Position numbers and translations under genes: made by a program. 64,000 nt of DNA from the NCBI GenBank assembly GCA_037893245.1, contig JBAIAA010000024.1, forward strand, positions 248,001-312,000. Reading direction: 5' to 3'. The notes beneath the pieces were generated by a model. That model saw only the letters and a list, made by a program, of their open reading frames with translations. It had not been told where the DNA came from and ran no database searches. The first letter of the stretch is position 1. Every line of letters starts with the position of its first letter. Positions 14,401-27,531 of the stretch are shown piece by piece. The stretch is from Crossaster papposus. Lineage: Eukaryota; Echinodermata; Asteroidea; Velatida; Solasteridae.

Positions 14401-17400
14401 GTCTTTGTTACATTTTAGCATTGATTGAAATTCATTAAGTTGATATATGAAGAGAAAACAAAATTGTTGTAACATTCTTTTCATCAATTGTTTTTATGTA
14501 AGTCACTCGTCACAAGACCTCGGCCACTCAAGGCGAGGGTTACAAACGAAAGAAATGAAAGGGCTAAGAGAATCAAGTTGCATGCGAAATATGTATGTTA
14601 CTGTTGGGAGTACAAACAAATCGAATATACAAGAAGGGAGCAATAGCAAGTCTTCGGGAGTATAGCTACATCGAGAAGAATAGGCCTACAATTCGGAAGT
14701 GGGTTTGGAAATGATGGTAGTTTATGGATGCGAGTATCAACTATACTATACATGTCTAGCAGTATAGAAAACAGGCAGCGACTTTACCAAAACACGAAGG
14801 AAAAAATCCTTTTCAAATGGTACAATCTAGGTTACTTTTGCGCCTTTTCGCATGGAGTAATGTCGGTAACAATAGCCAGCATGGTCCTACGAGGGTAGGT
14901 CTACATAATCCAGGAAGTTGGTGGGTAGAGTCACAAAAGTATATATTTGACTGCCCTGAATGCGCACCGCGGTGTTATTCATATATAAAAGCCACAGTGT
15001 GGATTTACGTGTAAACAAGGGGTGAAGAATGCACTTCTAAACGCCAATTCCGCTTGAAACGGCAAAATATTTACTCGAAGTGCATGACCAAAAGTAATAT
15101 TGAACATGGGTATTTGAGACGAGGTGAGGAAAGAATGGCCAATATTTAGCAAGGTTTTTATCTAATCATAAGTCATCCATGACGTCCCACAACCCTTTCC
15201 TTTAAAGAAATGGAGATATGCTTAAAGTTACGAGGCGAATTACCAATAAATTATATCGTGCAAACATTTAAATGAGCAATCGCAATATGACAGAGAAAGA
15301 AAGAGGGTCACCGCGTCCGGACCGCTTCGCTGTTGTTTTCCCACGTAGCCTCCGGGCCACTTCATTTGTAATTTGTTCACGTCTTGTGACTGGCTAATCA
15401 GTGCGAGTCAGTATCAGATTTTAGTAGAAGGCGGGAAAGTTCCTCGGGACGATTAGCTAAAAAAAATCGTTAACAGGAATCGGCCACTCCGATTACAACT
15501 TTAAGACTCCGGGACATATACGTTTCATAATAATCAGCATTTACTTGGGGAGGTAGATGGAGTCATTTTGAAAAGTCAGTGTGAGCTTCATGAATATTCA
15601 TAATTTGACATGACCTCGTAATCATTCGTTCCTTTACAACGCCATAGCGTAATAAAAGTCATACCCCTCAACAGAGGCTAAGTTTATAAAACAAATTTCA
15701 AATTGAAAAACCGATTACTTAATTTATAAACTTACCAGTAAGAGGAAACATTATCTCATTTAAATCTCATTATCTCATTATCGCTGCATCTTGCTACATA
15801 ATCTCTGTATAAATATTGTGGTTTCAAACAAACTTACCCAAGGAGCGATATTTTTAATGTTAAAGAAAATTGTCATTAAATATTATTTTCAAACTGTTTT
15901 GTGACGCGATTTATTTTTAAAAGCAAATAGTAACCCGATTTCAAATAGTATAGGAATAAAATAACACCGTGAACTGTCTCGAAAATTCTGCACACGTTAA
16001 AGCGATTTGTTTCTTAATTTTTTTTTTGACATTTCAAGATGAAAACAAAAAAATCAAATAAACAATAACGCGGAGTAATTATGTTGCCCCAGGGCCTAAG
16101 AGGCGATATATGCCGGCATCGAGATAAGGCTGGGTTAGCTAAACCATGCGGAACATGACTCGGACAAAATTGGGAAGACATTTAATCAACAAAAGATCAT
16201 GATTTGTAAATAATATACGGGATCTTTCACTCGAGAGGGGGAAGTCAGCCACACCATAATTTTGCCAGGTTATAGTGCAGGACTGGCAAACGAATAGACG
16301 TAGTGACGGTAGGCGTAAAAGTGCATTCATTTGGGGTTACGACACTGTCGTAAAGACCGTCACAACCAAATGCAAATGTTTGCCATTTTCTTTAAAAACC
16401 TGAATTCTCACCTATTTGTTTTTGCTCAGAAGGTTTATTATTTTGTTCTGTATTTCATCTATTAACTTGCTATATGACGTTTGTTGTTCGCGGTGAATCG
16501 GGTTTAGCGCTATTCACCGTTTTCAAAATGTACCGACGATCGGTTCGTCAGACATCGTCTCTCCCACGCATGCTGGCCCGAACGACAAAACGAATTTGAA
16601 TTTCGGAAAACGCACTAAACTTTTTAAAAGCTTCTGAATACTGTTTTTTAAATCTCTTTTGGAAATGGTCATCGGCGAGAAAATAATGCAGCAATATCGC
16701 CGATTCGCCGGTCATATTGAGTTGACTTTTAAACCCTGGAATTAAACTTTGTAATGTTCATCGAAATTGAATTAATTAGGGCCAAATTACAGGGAAAGAG
16801 CTTAAAAGGTGGCAGGTTTTCAGTACCCTGACTATCAATAACAAAACAAGATTGAGTTGACATTTCGAGAAAATCCGTGAACGGGGCGCAAAGAACGAAA
16901 AATGTGGAATCAATGCTATCGACTATGGCGGGCTGGGGTAACTCGGCGGTAAAGGCCTACTTATGAAAATCGAGACAAAATATCGCGGGGGAAAAAAGTA
17001 CTGTTGCATTTAAACATGAGCATTCCTTGGTCTCCAAACCTGTCAACCGCGCACGGACGTTTTACGCGTGGGGCCGGGGTGGGCTAAGGACCCTCTGATG
17101 TATTGCAAAAGCCAGCACCGGCCTAGCTCAGCTTATCGATCGAGTACAGATCAATGTTTGCGCGCGGCGGACTCGGGTGGCGAAGGGGGGAGATAAAAAA
17201 AGTAATAATTTCTCTGTCCTTCTATACATCCACGCCATCACAGATTGAGTACTAGTGTCAAATTTGAATTCACTGCCTCGCGAACAACGAAAACACTAGG
17301 CTAGCAATTAGGGGAAACAAGATAGCTACGATTTAATATCAACTAGCCGCTTGAGAAGAGGGCATTGGACGCGGTTTGAAGGTGACGGATTACAAACATC

Positions 17401-18990
17401 GACAATCGAAGAAATAAACCTGCCTGCTTCTATATTTAACCACCGCCTACCGACTTGCACCTGACACACAGCATCAACACCATACGCTAGTCCTATGGAA
17501 GTAGACATATAGATAAGATGCAGTTTCTATCTGTTGTCTTTGCCATCCAAGGGAAAACGAGGTGAAATGAAAACCGACTGACCGTACCGATCTAACGGTT
17601 TAAGTTCTTTGGCGAGTTGTCATCACATTTCCGCATCTTCCGTTAGCGAGGCGTTTAAGCACACATCGCATGTCTGTCGTTCCACTTGTCGTGACACTCT
17701 GTTCCCCCGCCCTCCCTCCTACAACAATCTCTTTCAGCACTCCCCCTCCTCCAACCTTCCTCATCACACGGACAAAAAAAGAGGGGAACCACTTGAGCGC
17801 GACAGAACAGATCGTGCACCAGACAATACCAATGAAGATTGTTCAGAAAAGCAAACTTAACCAAGCATCTGCATCGTTTTAGACTGGATTATAGGCGCGT
17901 CAATCACCAAAAAAGAACCCCGCTTGTGTTTTTTTTCAATTAGGTGTTCAGCGGATGCTCTTCAAGTTGAATCCCGCTCAAGTCGATCTTTTCTTTCTTT
18001 ATTTTCCCCTCCTTTTTCCTCCCACCACTGTGTTGATCTTATGCGAGTAAGACACTCATGGCATCGATTGGGTAGCTCTCCAACTCTCCGATCGGGACAA
18101 CAAAACCCAACTCATCACGGGGGGAACGCAAAAGAGGTGGACCCAGGATGAAACTATATCCAGAGGTCCGAGTGCTAATTAAAACAGATACAGCTGCTAA
18201 GGTTGACTTTGCTATCAGCGATTCAGTCTTCCCGCTTCTTCTAAATAACATCACCCCGTTATGAATCGGACTCAATGGGATCACGTCAATTACACACCCA
18301 ATCAATTAGATATCTTCAGGATTCCACCGATAACAGCAAGAACAACACACTCATATTAAAATGAAAAATTGTCGACATACTATTGACAAGTTGAGATATT
18401 TTTGGAGCATGACTGCAAATCTTATATCCACATGAAACATACCGGTACGCCCGTATGTTGCTTTCGACTATTTAAAGCAGATTTGTATAGTCCATAATCG
18501 CTGATTAGGAAAACAATTATTTTATAATGACTTTTTAGTGGCACCCCCTTCGGTCAAATTTGGCGTTTTCTTGTCAAATCAGGCTGCTTCTTTACAAATT
18601 GTATACTATACCAAACATCACCAAAAAACTGTTTTGTTCCTTTTTTGTAGACGAAGTAATTTTGCTCCAAATGTTTTTGACGAGATTTTGTTTGAATAAG
18701 GCCTACGTGACACTACCATCAGCCTCGGTCAAAATGTGTTAAATTTCGTTATAATCGTTTTATTTACAATGCTTGTTAAACTACAAAGACGGTCAGACAA
18801 GGATTTCGTCTTTTAACATATTGTGATGAAGCTTGTCAAGGTGTTTTTTTAAAAGCCTATTTCTGGTCCTACAATGCGACTTCTTTGGCGACATGATTGC
18901 TATTCTTACTAGATTGGAAGGAAGAAAGGGGTATACAAAAGAAGAGAGGTGCAAACAAGACACGGGGATGTAAAGCTTTGACGGCGGGGA

Positions 18991-19017
18991 AGAGAGAAAG
19001 AGAGAGAGAGAGAGAGA
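18991..19017. repeat. (GA)n microsatellite
   Basis: AG/GA dinucleotides with one AAAG interruption. Confidence 0.85.
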
Positions 19018-19790
19018 TGAAGAGAAGGGGACAGAGAGTAAGACGCTGGGGCACTGACATTCAATCCGTCCCTTCCTCTTCTCTAGGCCTCCTCAGTCCC
19101 GGGCTGAAAGCCTACACCGCCCGGCTAACGGTTCGCACAACACTCCGCTCGGCGAAGAGGAAACCGGACCGTTGGATACTAACAAGATATTAGACCAAAA
19201 TCATAAACGGCTTGCTTCAGATTGGGTTGCCTTTTTTATCGGCTGCCCTCCACTATACTATTGCTGGGAGTTACACACAAGAGGAGGCCAATTTCCTCCC
19301 CGAAAGTTGAGAGTAGCTTGCTTGCAATAATCAAACACGGCTTACGCTTCATTAATTCGCCCCTCCGACTACACGCCGGGAGGAAAAGAAAAAAAGTGGG
19401 GAAGAGGGGAAGAAGAGATGGTGTAGAAAAGAAAAAAAAACATGGATCGGGGATTGGGGATGAGTGGCCCTTTTCCGTGTACTTTTTTAATGGGTGCCAA
19501 GGCGCGAGTTAACCGTGATGGGTGGACCTTAACGATCTGGTGATGCACCCCGTTCATACGACGTTGGAGTCAAAAGGCTGAGATTAAATCATGGTAAAAA
19601 GAGAGTTAGTGTATACAAAGTAAAAGATTGGCCTATATCTGTTGTCTGTTGCTTAGCAACAGTAACAACCCTATGAACAGGCCTAAAGGGGATTAAGAAG
19701 TGGAGGAATTTACACAGTCCTTTGTTTTTGTTTGAATGCGTTCTACACACACAAGTGTGCAAAAACATTTCATCGTGGACGTCACCACTA

Positions 19791-19804
19791 CCCCCCCCCC
19801 CCCC
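19791..19804. repeat. Poly(C) tract (C14)
   Basis: Fourteen C. Confidence 0.9.
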
Positions 19805-20192
19805 TTGTACTTTTTCGGAAGGCCTCCCATATGTATCGTGGACCCTATTGTACTCTTTTTTTAAACGTCCACTATTTGAATGCATATATACAAACTCACA
19901 TAACACCTACATATGACCCCCTATAGCTACTGGTATTGCTTAATAAGGTAAACGAATACGATATAAAGTAATAAAAGCCCCTGTATTCCTTGGACGTCTC
20001 GTGAATATATATAAATTAGTACAAACAAAGGAAAAACAAAAAGAAGGAAAAGTCCTCGGTAGGTTTTCGTGAATACGAACCTTATGGAACATGTTGAGAA
20101 AAAGTTAAGGTACAAACAATGAGAACATTAAAAGGTCCTCATAAGTAGTATGCCTTGCACATTCTTCGTGGACCTGTGAACAAAAGATGTCC

Positions 20193-20212
20193 GCAGGATG
20201 CAGGATGCAGGA
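20193..20212. repeat. Heptanucleotide tandem repeat (GCAGGAT)n
   Basis: Just under three copies of GCAGGAT. Confidence 0.7.
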
Positions 20213-20605
20213 AGAGTGACAGGTTTTGTGGACTTGCCCACGTCCACAGAACGTCTTCCCCGCTCTAAAAACACACACCGACTTTCGAGGCATTTGCGGG
20301 TTAGGGTCATCTATCGCATGATGATAAGGATTACGATTACAAAATGTGTAACATTACATTTATTTAAAAAAAGTGTAATTGTTCGGACAAAATGATAACA
20401 GAAAAATAATCAATTAAACTATCGATTTTCATTTAATTTCCCCAGTTTATTTATGAAAAGGTTGCCATCTTCCCTCAAGCATGTTGGAGAGAAAGTGGGG
20501 GAGGGGGAGGGGGGTTCGAAAACAAAAAACTAAACACCCGAAGCGATGGGTTAACACACCGAGACGAATCTCCGACGATCGACCACGATCTGGTGTACCT
20601 CCCCT

Positions 20606-20619
20606 CCCCCCCCCCCCCC
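20606..20619. repeat. Poly(C) tract (C14)
   Basis: Fourteen C preceded by CCTCCCCT. Confidence 0.9.
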
Positions 20620-22408
20620 TGAGTACCGTCCACAGAAGATATAGGCAAATATTCTTCATTAAATCCGTTGCGATTTAATTTAACAATGTTGCAGGCTCGC
20701 CGTTTCCTCCCAATTTGCCCGGGCATGTGCTTCAATTTAAGGTCGTGTGGCTCCAGAGACCATCCAATTTCTAAACCTATCAAGTTATATCCCGATTTAT
20801 TATTTGTTTGATTATAAAACCGCCACGGGCAGTAATATGTTTTGTTCATTTTTTTATTTTTGAACTCGGAGCGATTCTTTCTGCTTGAGCACTCAACAAG
20901 TCGGTGTTAGAGAGGCTTGTTTAGGCAAGCGAAAAAGAGAATTTTACGCTCCTTGCTCTCAGAGGAAATGACTATAAGCAGTCCACAAGATAGTTAATAA
21001 TCTAAAGCTTCCTTTTATTTATAAAACCTTAAATAAAATAAAATAAAAAGATGCACACGCTCTGTTTTTGTTGGCAGCCCGTGCGCTCTTTTCATTTCCC
21101 CCGATGCCTTTTTATTAAAATGTTGCTAATCTTTATCTATTTTTTTTTTTTTTTACCCTTTTCGTCTCCCGTCTCGCGTCGCGAGGGAAAGATTTTGTTT
21201 GCGAGGACGGTCGAGGGTCTAGGAGTTCCTATCGAGAAATCGTACACCGGCGCTGGCTTTGGTTACTTCGCTAATATACTATAGGCTGGGTAGGAACACA
21301 GCCAGCAAAGCGGTTGCGAGCTGAAAAATGTCCCCGGTCGTATCCTGGGAGTGGGAGCGGGAGATTTCAGCTCAGCTCCCCCGTCCCCAGAGACCGAATC
21401 CCCCGCTACAACCGTCTGTCAATCACGCTGCGAGAAAGAAGAAAAAACCACAAAGCGTTCGGGGAAATAAAAAATAACAATAAAAACAGCAATAAAGTTA
21501 TCAAACCATTGTTATGGTTGTGGAGTCACATACGGTCCCGCCGCCATCGTGTTTGATGATATTACTTCTATTTTATACTCAGTGTGGGGCATCGCGTTAA
21601 ATTGAGAGACACGTTTGATTCCTATGGGAAACCAGCGATAATTTATTGAAACTTTGTTCAAGCCTCGACGACCGTGGCACATATTAAATAGAAGAGAAAA
21701 GGGCGGATAAAGGTTGATGAAAGCAAAACAAAACAAAGGGAAAGCTCCGGACATTGCATGGACAAACAATAACAAGGGAATATTGGGAAAAAACGTTAGT
21801 GCCTATAGTTTTATCCCATATATCAGAGATTATTAAAAGACTTGACGAATTATTAGTTGGGTTGACAGGCCAGGTTTAACTTAAGCTAGAAAAAAAAGCT
21901 GTTTTACCATTCAGATCAAAGAATAAGGACGTTTAAACAAATAAACACCGCCAAGAAAACAAGTTTAATATTAAAACTTTGTCCAATTATTGATTGTTCC
22001 TAAATTTCATTTGGGTAGGAGGGAATTCCCCTCATCGACTTTCGCTGCTTTTTCGCTTAGTAAAAACTAAAGTTGATGTGGTGACGTGTAAGGAACATAG
22101 TTCTAGAGATAAGGTCCGAGTCGATGGAACATTTCAATTTTAAAAAGGAGAAATAATTCCTGTTTTATTAAACTACAAGCAGATTGAAGCATTGTTTTTA
22201 ACGAAAGTATTGCTGAGGAGACTATACATGAACATGTAAAGCATGGAGAACTTCCGACTGGAATTAAGTCTACCAAGTTACATATACCGAATACTCGTGT
22301 CATTCACAAACATTGCGCCATTCATGAGCTGCAAGTAACATTTCTGAGGCCCATATTTCGGCCACACCGAGCGCTCTCGCTTACCAGGTTCCCACGTCTG
22401 TCGGGGAA

Positions 22409-22438
22409 CAACGGGGCGGGGACCAACGGGGCGGGGAT
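22409..22438. repeat. 2 x 15-bp tandem repeat carrying GC boxes
   Basis: CAACGGGGCGGGGAC is repeated with one change at the last base. Each copy has GGGGCGGGG, the Sp1/KLF-type site. A CCAAT follows on the plus strand near 22448. It is promoter-like in content, but no start codon with a recognisable product follows. Confidence 0.6.
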
Positions 22439-24376
22439 ACAGTTACACCAATCGCACAGTGCGATCCTCGACCATTACGTCAATTATCAAGGTAAAATAA
22501 CACAAGACGCAGGTAACACGACCACTCATTGACTGAAATAGCAACATTTAATTGGCCCTCTCGCCGTAAGAAATCGTCTGGTTCCCATTCATCATTCAGA
22601 ACGCCAAGCGAGTGTATGTATAATACATGTACATATTCCTACGCTAAACACCACACCGGTTATACAGGACATTATGTGACCTGTCATGGCATAATGGGGA
22701 ATAACCCCCACCTTTGATTTTGTTTACACCATAGTAAAGAACAACTCATTAGCTTTGTAATGATACTAACATTATTTCTGTATCTCAATTAGTTCCAAAG
22801 AAATACCGAAGGAAATTGGACAGTGCGCCGCCAAACTTTACAGATTTCATTTCAAGAAAAAGGCTGAGAAAAAATATGCGCCACCAACGGGGGTAATTTT
22901 CCCCCAATAAAATTCACAGTGTGAATCTTGGTTAATCTGGCAACTCAAAAATACGATTTTTTTCATAAAATGGTCAACTTCAGGTGCCGATTACTCGAAA
23001 CAAGGTTTTGGGGGACATTCCTCATTTATGTCACATATAACGGTACACCAATCTTTAAAATCATAAATAGACAAACTCGACACTCTGGCATGAGGGAAAT
23101 TGGATGGCGCGTTCGAGGTGGTCAGGAATTTTTTGTATCCCAGTTTTCTGATATTTATAGATATTTACACATTCCTGGTATACCTGTCAACCATCCTGAA
23201 TTGTACACTCGAAGTAAGAAATAAAATACAGGTAGTTTGTCCAACGGCCCTAACTCAGCCTTAAATGACAAAGTTGTGTTTAGTAAAACGATTTTGTTAA
23301 TACTAAACGATGAAACTGCTAACAATTTGGCATACTTTCATTGCCACAAAGAGAACGCAAGTCGGATTTTTTTCAATTTAAAAAAAAAAGCGTTTAGAGA
23401 CACTTGGTTTGACAGATTCCTATCTCATTAAAACTTCGCCATAGCTTCTCTTCGCTTAAATTACGACAGGAGAAACAAAGTGTACTTAAAATATAACACA
23501 ACTTTCAACTCACGAAAAATTTGACTAACATCAGTCGCCTCAAATCACAAATACAACAGTAAACAACATTGCTGTAAATATTTTCAGACCCCGACGGGCT
23601 GAAATCTAAACGCAATCCTTCAACTGGGCGTTCACACTATGATGTTAGCACATTCCTGAAATAAATTACTTTGATTTCAGTAATCTGGTAGGATATAACA
23701 CGACTAATTAATCTTAATTTGTTCAACTTGGTTAATTGACAAAAAATCCTCACTGAACATTCATGCTACGACACATCAGTTTTAGTACTATATCTTTATT
23801 AGTCGGTGTACATTTGACACGACTTACATTTTGTGTGACGTGTACACAGATGTCCATGACGGGTCATGTGTGACGCGCGGTACCAGACTTAAGTGTCAAC
23901 CGAAAAGACACTTTTTAAAACAATGGCCTGTTAAACTAATTATCTAACTTGTCAATTTGCATTAAAGGATTAAAGTATAATCCATTGATATCAATAATCT
24001 GAGATGGTTGATGCAAAGAAGAAATGTGAAAAGATAAGAGTTTGAAAATGGAGCAGCGGCATAAGCTGGGCTAGGATAGCATTAACAAAAATGAAACATT
24101 TGTGAGCATTTGTAAAGCGCACAGTATCTAACATTAACGTTAACAGTCATTCAAAGTCGCTGGTTAGTAATGCACTGAACAATATAAGAAAAAGCTGAAA
24201 TGTTTTGGCGATTCGTGAATTGAAGCATTCACCCAAACGGAGACCTTACCTACAAAAAGTACACCCTTAAATCAATAGCATGAACGACACGTGGAGCGAA
24301 TTCCAATGCAAGCGAGAGAAAAAGAAGCAAGTCGAATCCGAGCCATTAAATCATGTCGCTCAATCCCCTAACACGA

Positions 24377-24397
24377 CCCCCCCCCCCCCCCCCCCCC
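24377..24397. repeat. Poly(C) tract (C21)
   Basis: Twenty-one C. A 126-codon plus-strand frame reads it as polyproline but has no other sign of being a gene. Confidence 0.9.
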
Positions 24398-24856
24398 TTC
24401 GCGCCTGACAACCACTTGAAGCCAGCATATATAAACTCACATACTCCGAAACAACACGCCAGCGAGGGGTCGATTTTTTTCCCACCGTTTTTCTGGCTTT
24501 CTACCTTTTCCCCCTACTCCATCCGAATGCGCTTGCCAGACAGCATCGCACCGGAACCACTCTTCGGCCGTTTATCACTTCGATTCCGCCGCAAATTGGG
24601 TAAAACAACTCAAAACGGTCTCATGGGGAAGATTTGGCGCTCAGGTTTTTTATATGAAGGGCCACGCGGGGAAAGCAAGGCTTTTAGAGTGAACGAAAAA
24701 GTAGAAAAACAGGAGGGGGAAAAAAGACAGTGAAGATGAGCAAACACTTGACTCGAATTCAAAAACAACGCTAATCCCCTTTGCCGTGATAAAATAGATC
24801 TTCAACTTTCCACAGATGCGCAGGGAACTTAAAACAACTCTTTCACGCCGATGAAA

Positions 24857-24896
24857 ACGCGAAGGTAAAAGGATGTAGACGCGAAGGTAAAAGGAT
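24857..24896. repeat. Tandem repeat, period 22
   Basis: ACGCGAAGGTAAAAGGAT occurs at 24857 and again at 24879, separated by GTAG. It is in the DNA just 3' of the DMRT gene; no gene overlaps it. Confidence 0.7.
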
Positions 24897-25268
24897 AAAA
24901 CGCAAGTCTTGTTGTTAAATGTTATGGCGAGGTTGTTCGAGTTTTGGTGCTTTAGAAGTGTTTTATAAGTTAGATGCTGAACGACGACTGTTGCATGATG
25001 GCGGGAAAAGTCTACGGTAAACACGGTGTGGGTTGGTAGTTAAACACAGGCTCTAATAGGTCAAATATTTGAATTAATAAGTGGTTGGCACCGACTGTCC
25101 GACTTGCAATTGTCAGAGAATCGATTGAATCGTCTCGTGGGAAAACGGCTAAAAAGCGAGAAATGAAAATCGATTTCAAGGTTTCTGCAAATTATCTGCA
25201 GATAGATCGTTTTGTTTTGAGTAAGTAACTTAGACATCCCTTTGGTAAAGTACATTCAAACAACTTAC

Positions 25269-25278
25269 TTTATTTATT
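25269..25278 (-). other. Candidate polyadenylation signal of the DMRT gene
   Basis: Two overlapping AATAAA hexamers on the minus strand (AATAAATAAA), about 170 bp after the TGA. They are the first canonical hexamers after the stop that I see, predicting a 3' UTR of roughly 190 nt ending near 25250. Confidence 0.55.
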
Positions 25279-25445
25279 AGAAAAAAATACCAGTTAACAA
25301 TATATTAAAAACTGCACTGGCGAACTAGGCCAAAGTATTTCTCTAATGCTTTACAAGTGATTTTGTACAACCGAAAAATATTTGTTTACTAGTAAAGATC
25401 GGCACGAACAAGTAATTACAATTAAATAGTCAGTTTAATAGTCTC

Positions 25446-26332
25446 TCATTCCGAATCCACAGCACTGTTAGCTATGGAGCCATCTGTGGTACCAGACGGG
25501 GATTTCTCAGGCTCGCTATGCATGCTGGTCCTGGTGCCAGGACACTGGATACAGTCTGGTGGGCAGGTCGCGTAAGGGGCGAAGATCAGACGGGGGTACC
25601 CCTCCCCGGCAGTGGGGAACTTTCCCGACAGGTGAAAAGGGTGAAGGGCGGGAAAAGCGAAGCGAGGGGATCCTATGGCCGGGCTAGACATGCTGGAGGG
25701 AAGATCGCTAACCGAGGACGGTGCGAAGAGGGGGGTGCGTCCGAGAAGCGCCTCGGCGTGGAAATGATGAGGTGGTCTCGGAGCGAAGAACAGTGGGACC
25801 GAGGATCCAGTAGCACTGGACGGCGGTAGCGGCGTGAATGCGGACTTCATACTGCCCACTGGATGCTTCTCGCTTCCTAAAGAGGACCGGAATGCGGTCT
25901 GTAGTCCGTGGACTCCCGACGGGCCAATGCTGGCTTCGTGGCCCAGGGCGGACCGTTCACCTACCAGCCCGCGCGTAATGGTTGGCGGTGCGGGGAGCGC
26001 CGATCCCGTACCAGAAGAATTCTCGCTGGCCGATAGAAAATGCTCGATGGCTTTAACCAGATCCCCGCTGCAGCCTTGCAGGACAAGCTCCAGCACCGCC
26101 TTCCTCTGGGTCGGGAAGAGCCGGGTGAGGATCTCGATGGGCGTTAGACGACCCGGGCGGAAGTTGGAGACGAAGCTGGCTGCGAATCCGTTGAAGGTAT
26201 CCAGCGATTCGCTGTTCTTGGTCTTACTCGACGAGTGGTGGCGGTGATTGTTGTTGCGCTCAGACTGGCCGCTAGGGGGCGTACCGCGGCCTTTTTCTTT
26301 GTCGTTTGTCGATTCACTCTTCATCTGTTTCT
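25446..26332 (-). CDS. dmrt3: DMRT3/Dmrt93B-type transcription factor, exon 2 (DMA domain and C-terminus)
   Basis: Second and last coding exon. The acceptor is a pyrimidine-rich tract ending TTGAATGTGCAG at 26333. The two bases AG complete codon 146 as Glu, so the frame matches exon 1 exactly and 436 + 884 nt give 440 codons, then TGA at 25448-25446. Residues about 207-247 form a DMA domain (LTPIEILTRLFPTQRK..LELVLQGCSGDLVKAIE), a UBA-like helical module. It is found in DMRT3, DMRT4 and DMRT5 proteins but not in DMRT1 or DMRT2. The linker is basic and rich in Ser/Asn/His. The C-terminal ~190 residues are Ser/Pro/Gly-rich, probably disordered, with a short Cys motif (C402, C406, C409). The exon is markedly GC-rich against its flanks, which creates long antisense shadow frames. 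The two-exon layout matches vertebrate DMRT3 as I recall it. Confidence 0.95.
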
Positions 26333-26502
26333 CTGCACATTCAAATAGAAACAAAGGAGAATAATGAAGCAATACCTGCGAGCAAGAGGCATACTATAAA
26401 TTACATAAAAAACAGCAGCTATTTGTTTATTACTTTCTTGGTTTTTGAAGTTATCCCCTAAATATATACAACTCCCCATGACTTAAAATAAATGCCAGGC
26501 CA

Positions 26503-26575
26503 GGATTCGAATCAACGACCACACAGATGTCGTAACCATACAAAAACTGAACTTTCTGGTTCCTCTCCAGCAAAT
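26503..26575 (-). repeat. Possible tRNA-derived SINE fragment
   Basis: On the minus strand, GATTCGAATCC resembles a tRNA B box and is followed by TGGC. The T-stem does not pair properly and I cannot build a cloverleaf, so it is not a tRNA gene. It shares the 13-mer TTCGAATCCTGGC with the element near 36730. Confidence 0.2.
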
Positions 26576-27360
26576 ATACTGATTCTTTGAGTCCCGCTTA
26601 TTTTATTTTTTTAAGTTTACTTAATTATCATGATTTTACTGCTAATTAACTGTAATCCAGCCTCTTGGCTGCGAAAATATGTTTAACAATAACCATTAAT
26701 AATAATTAAAATACTTTAATAAATAAAACATCTTCTTGACGAAGTGGCAAGTAAACTGTATTCAGTTGAAAAAAGCTTTTCAAATTTTTTGATATGTTTA
26801 GAGCTTGTGATATTCATAGTCGTTTACATACACAGTAATTAATTATATAGGTGCCTTACAGCGCCACCAATATCCTTTTTATATATATATTTTCAAATGT
26901 TCATATCAGGCAGCAACTGCCTACTTGTTGTACCATTCAAGGTCAACTACGAGTGAATAATAATACAGGCCACAATAAACCAACAGTTGCATGTTGCCAT
27001 CAAACCATATGGATGCCGATACGCGCGTGTACACACACTGTCAGTAAGTTTTATCCCACGATCCAGATCCATCATAATACGGAGGAAAAAAACACTGTTG
27101 GGAAATATTAGTATTTTGACCAGCATTGGCAGGAAGTTAACACGTTTAATACGGGTAAAAATACACCAAAAGATTCTTCGCAACTTGGTTTAGACAATTT
27201 GGTCAGTTGGTCAGCATTGGGCCAAATTTCAACCAATTTGCCACACTTTTCTTTAGAATGTATTACAGTTGGGCTGTTTTTTTGTCGTTTGGCAAGTCGA
27301 CATACTAATTCTACAAGTTTCTGGGCAGTTATTAGTATTTAAGGTTCTTAACGGGGAAAA

Positions 27361-27531
27361 AATTGGTCTGAGACAAAATGACGTCACGCTTTGTTTACAT
27401 AATGACGTCACGCGATTTCCTATGAGAGCCAGGTAAGGATGAGATCCACAAAGCTCCATAGGAAAGCACACATGTAAACAACGCGTGATGTCATTATGTC
27501 TCAGCCATATTGTCATTGTGAGCCTGCGAAT
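27361..27531. mobile_element. Hairpin element with two CRE sites, bracketed by 13-bp direct repeats
   Basis: The arms start at 27368 (CTGAGACAAAATGAC...) and 27504 (reverse complement CTGAGACATAATGAC...). The first 33 bp pair with three mismatches and a second block (TTTCCTATG) pairs further in. The left arm carries perfect TGACGTCA at 27379-27386 and 27403-27410. The structure is bracketed by perfect 13-bp direct repeats, TTAACGGGGAAAA, at 27348-27360 and 27532-27544. It is probably a small non-autonomous element; the repeats could be its target duplication. The superfamily is not recognised. Confidence 0.5.

Larger units (their letters stand above)
9081..25249. other. Non-coding DNA 3' of the DMRT gene, no recognisable gene
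   Basis: GC-rich patches at about 9700-10110, 10300-10700, 11220-11660, 17030-17180 and 21160-21440 were read in all frames without a recognisable exon. The rest is AT-rich, with tandem repeats and G/C tracts listed separately. Confidence 0.55.

Noticed and set aside
24353-24733. 126-codon plus-strand frame with polyproline
   Set aside because: The proline run is simply the C21 tract; the rest has no domain and no plausible promoter or splice context.
25834-26247. 137-codon plus-strand frame (and another at 25518-25829)
   Set aside because: It is antisense to exon 2 of the DMRT gene. High GC of the exon keeps the opposite strand open, and the product resembles nothing.
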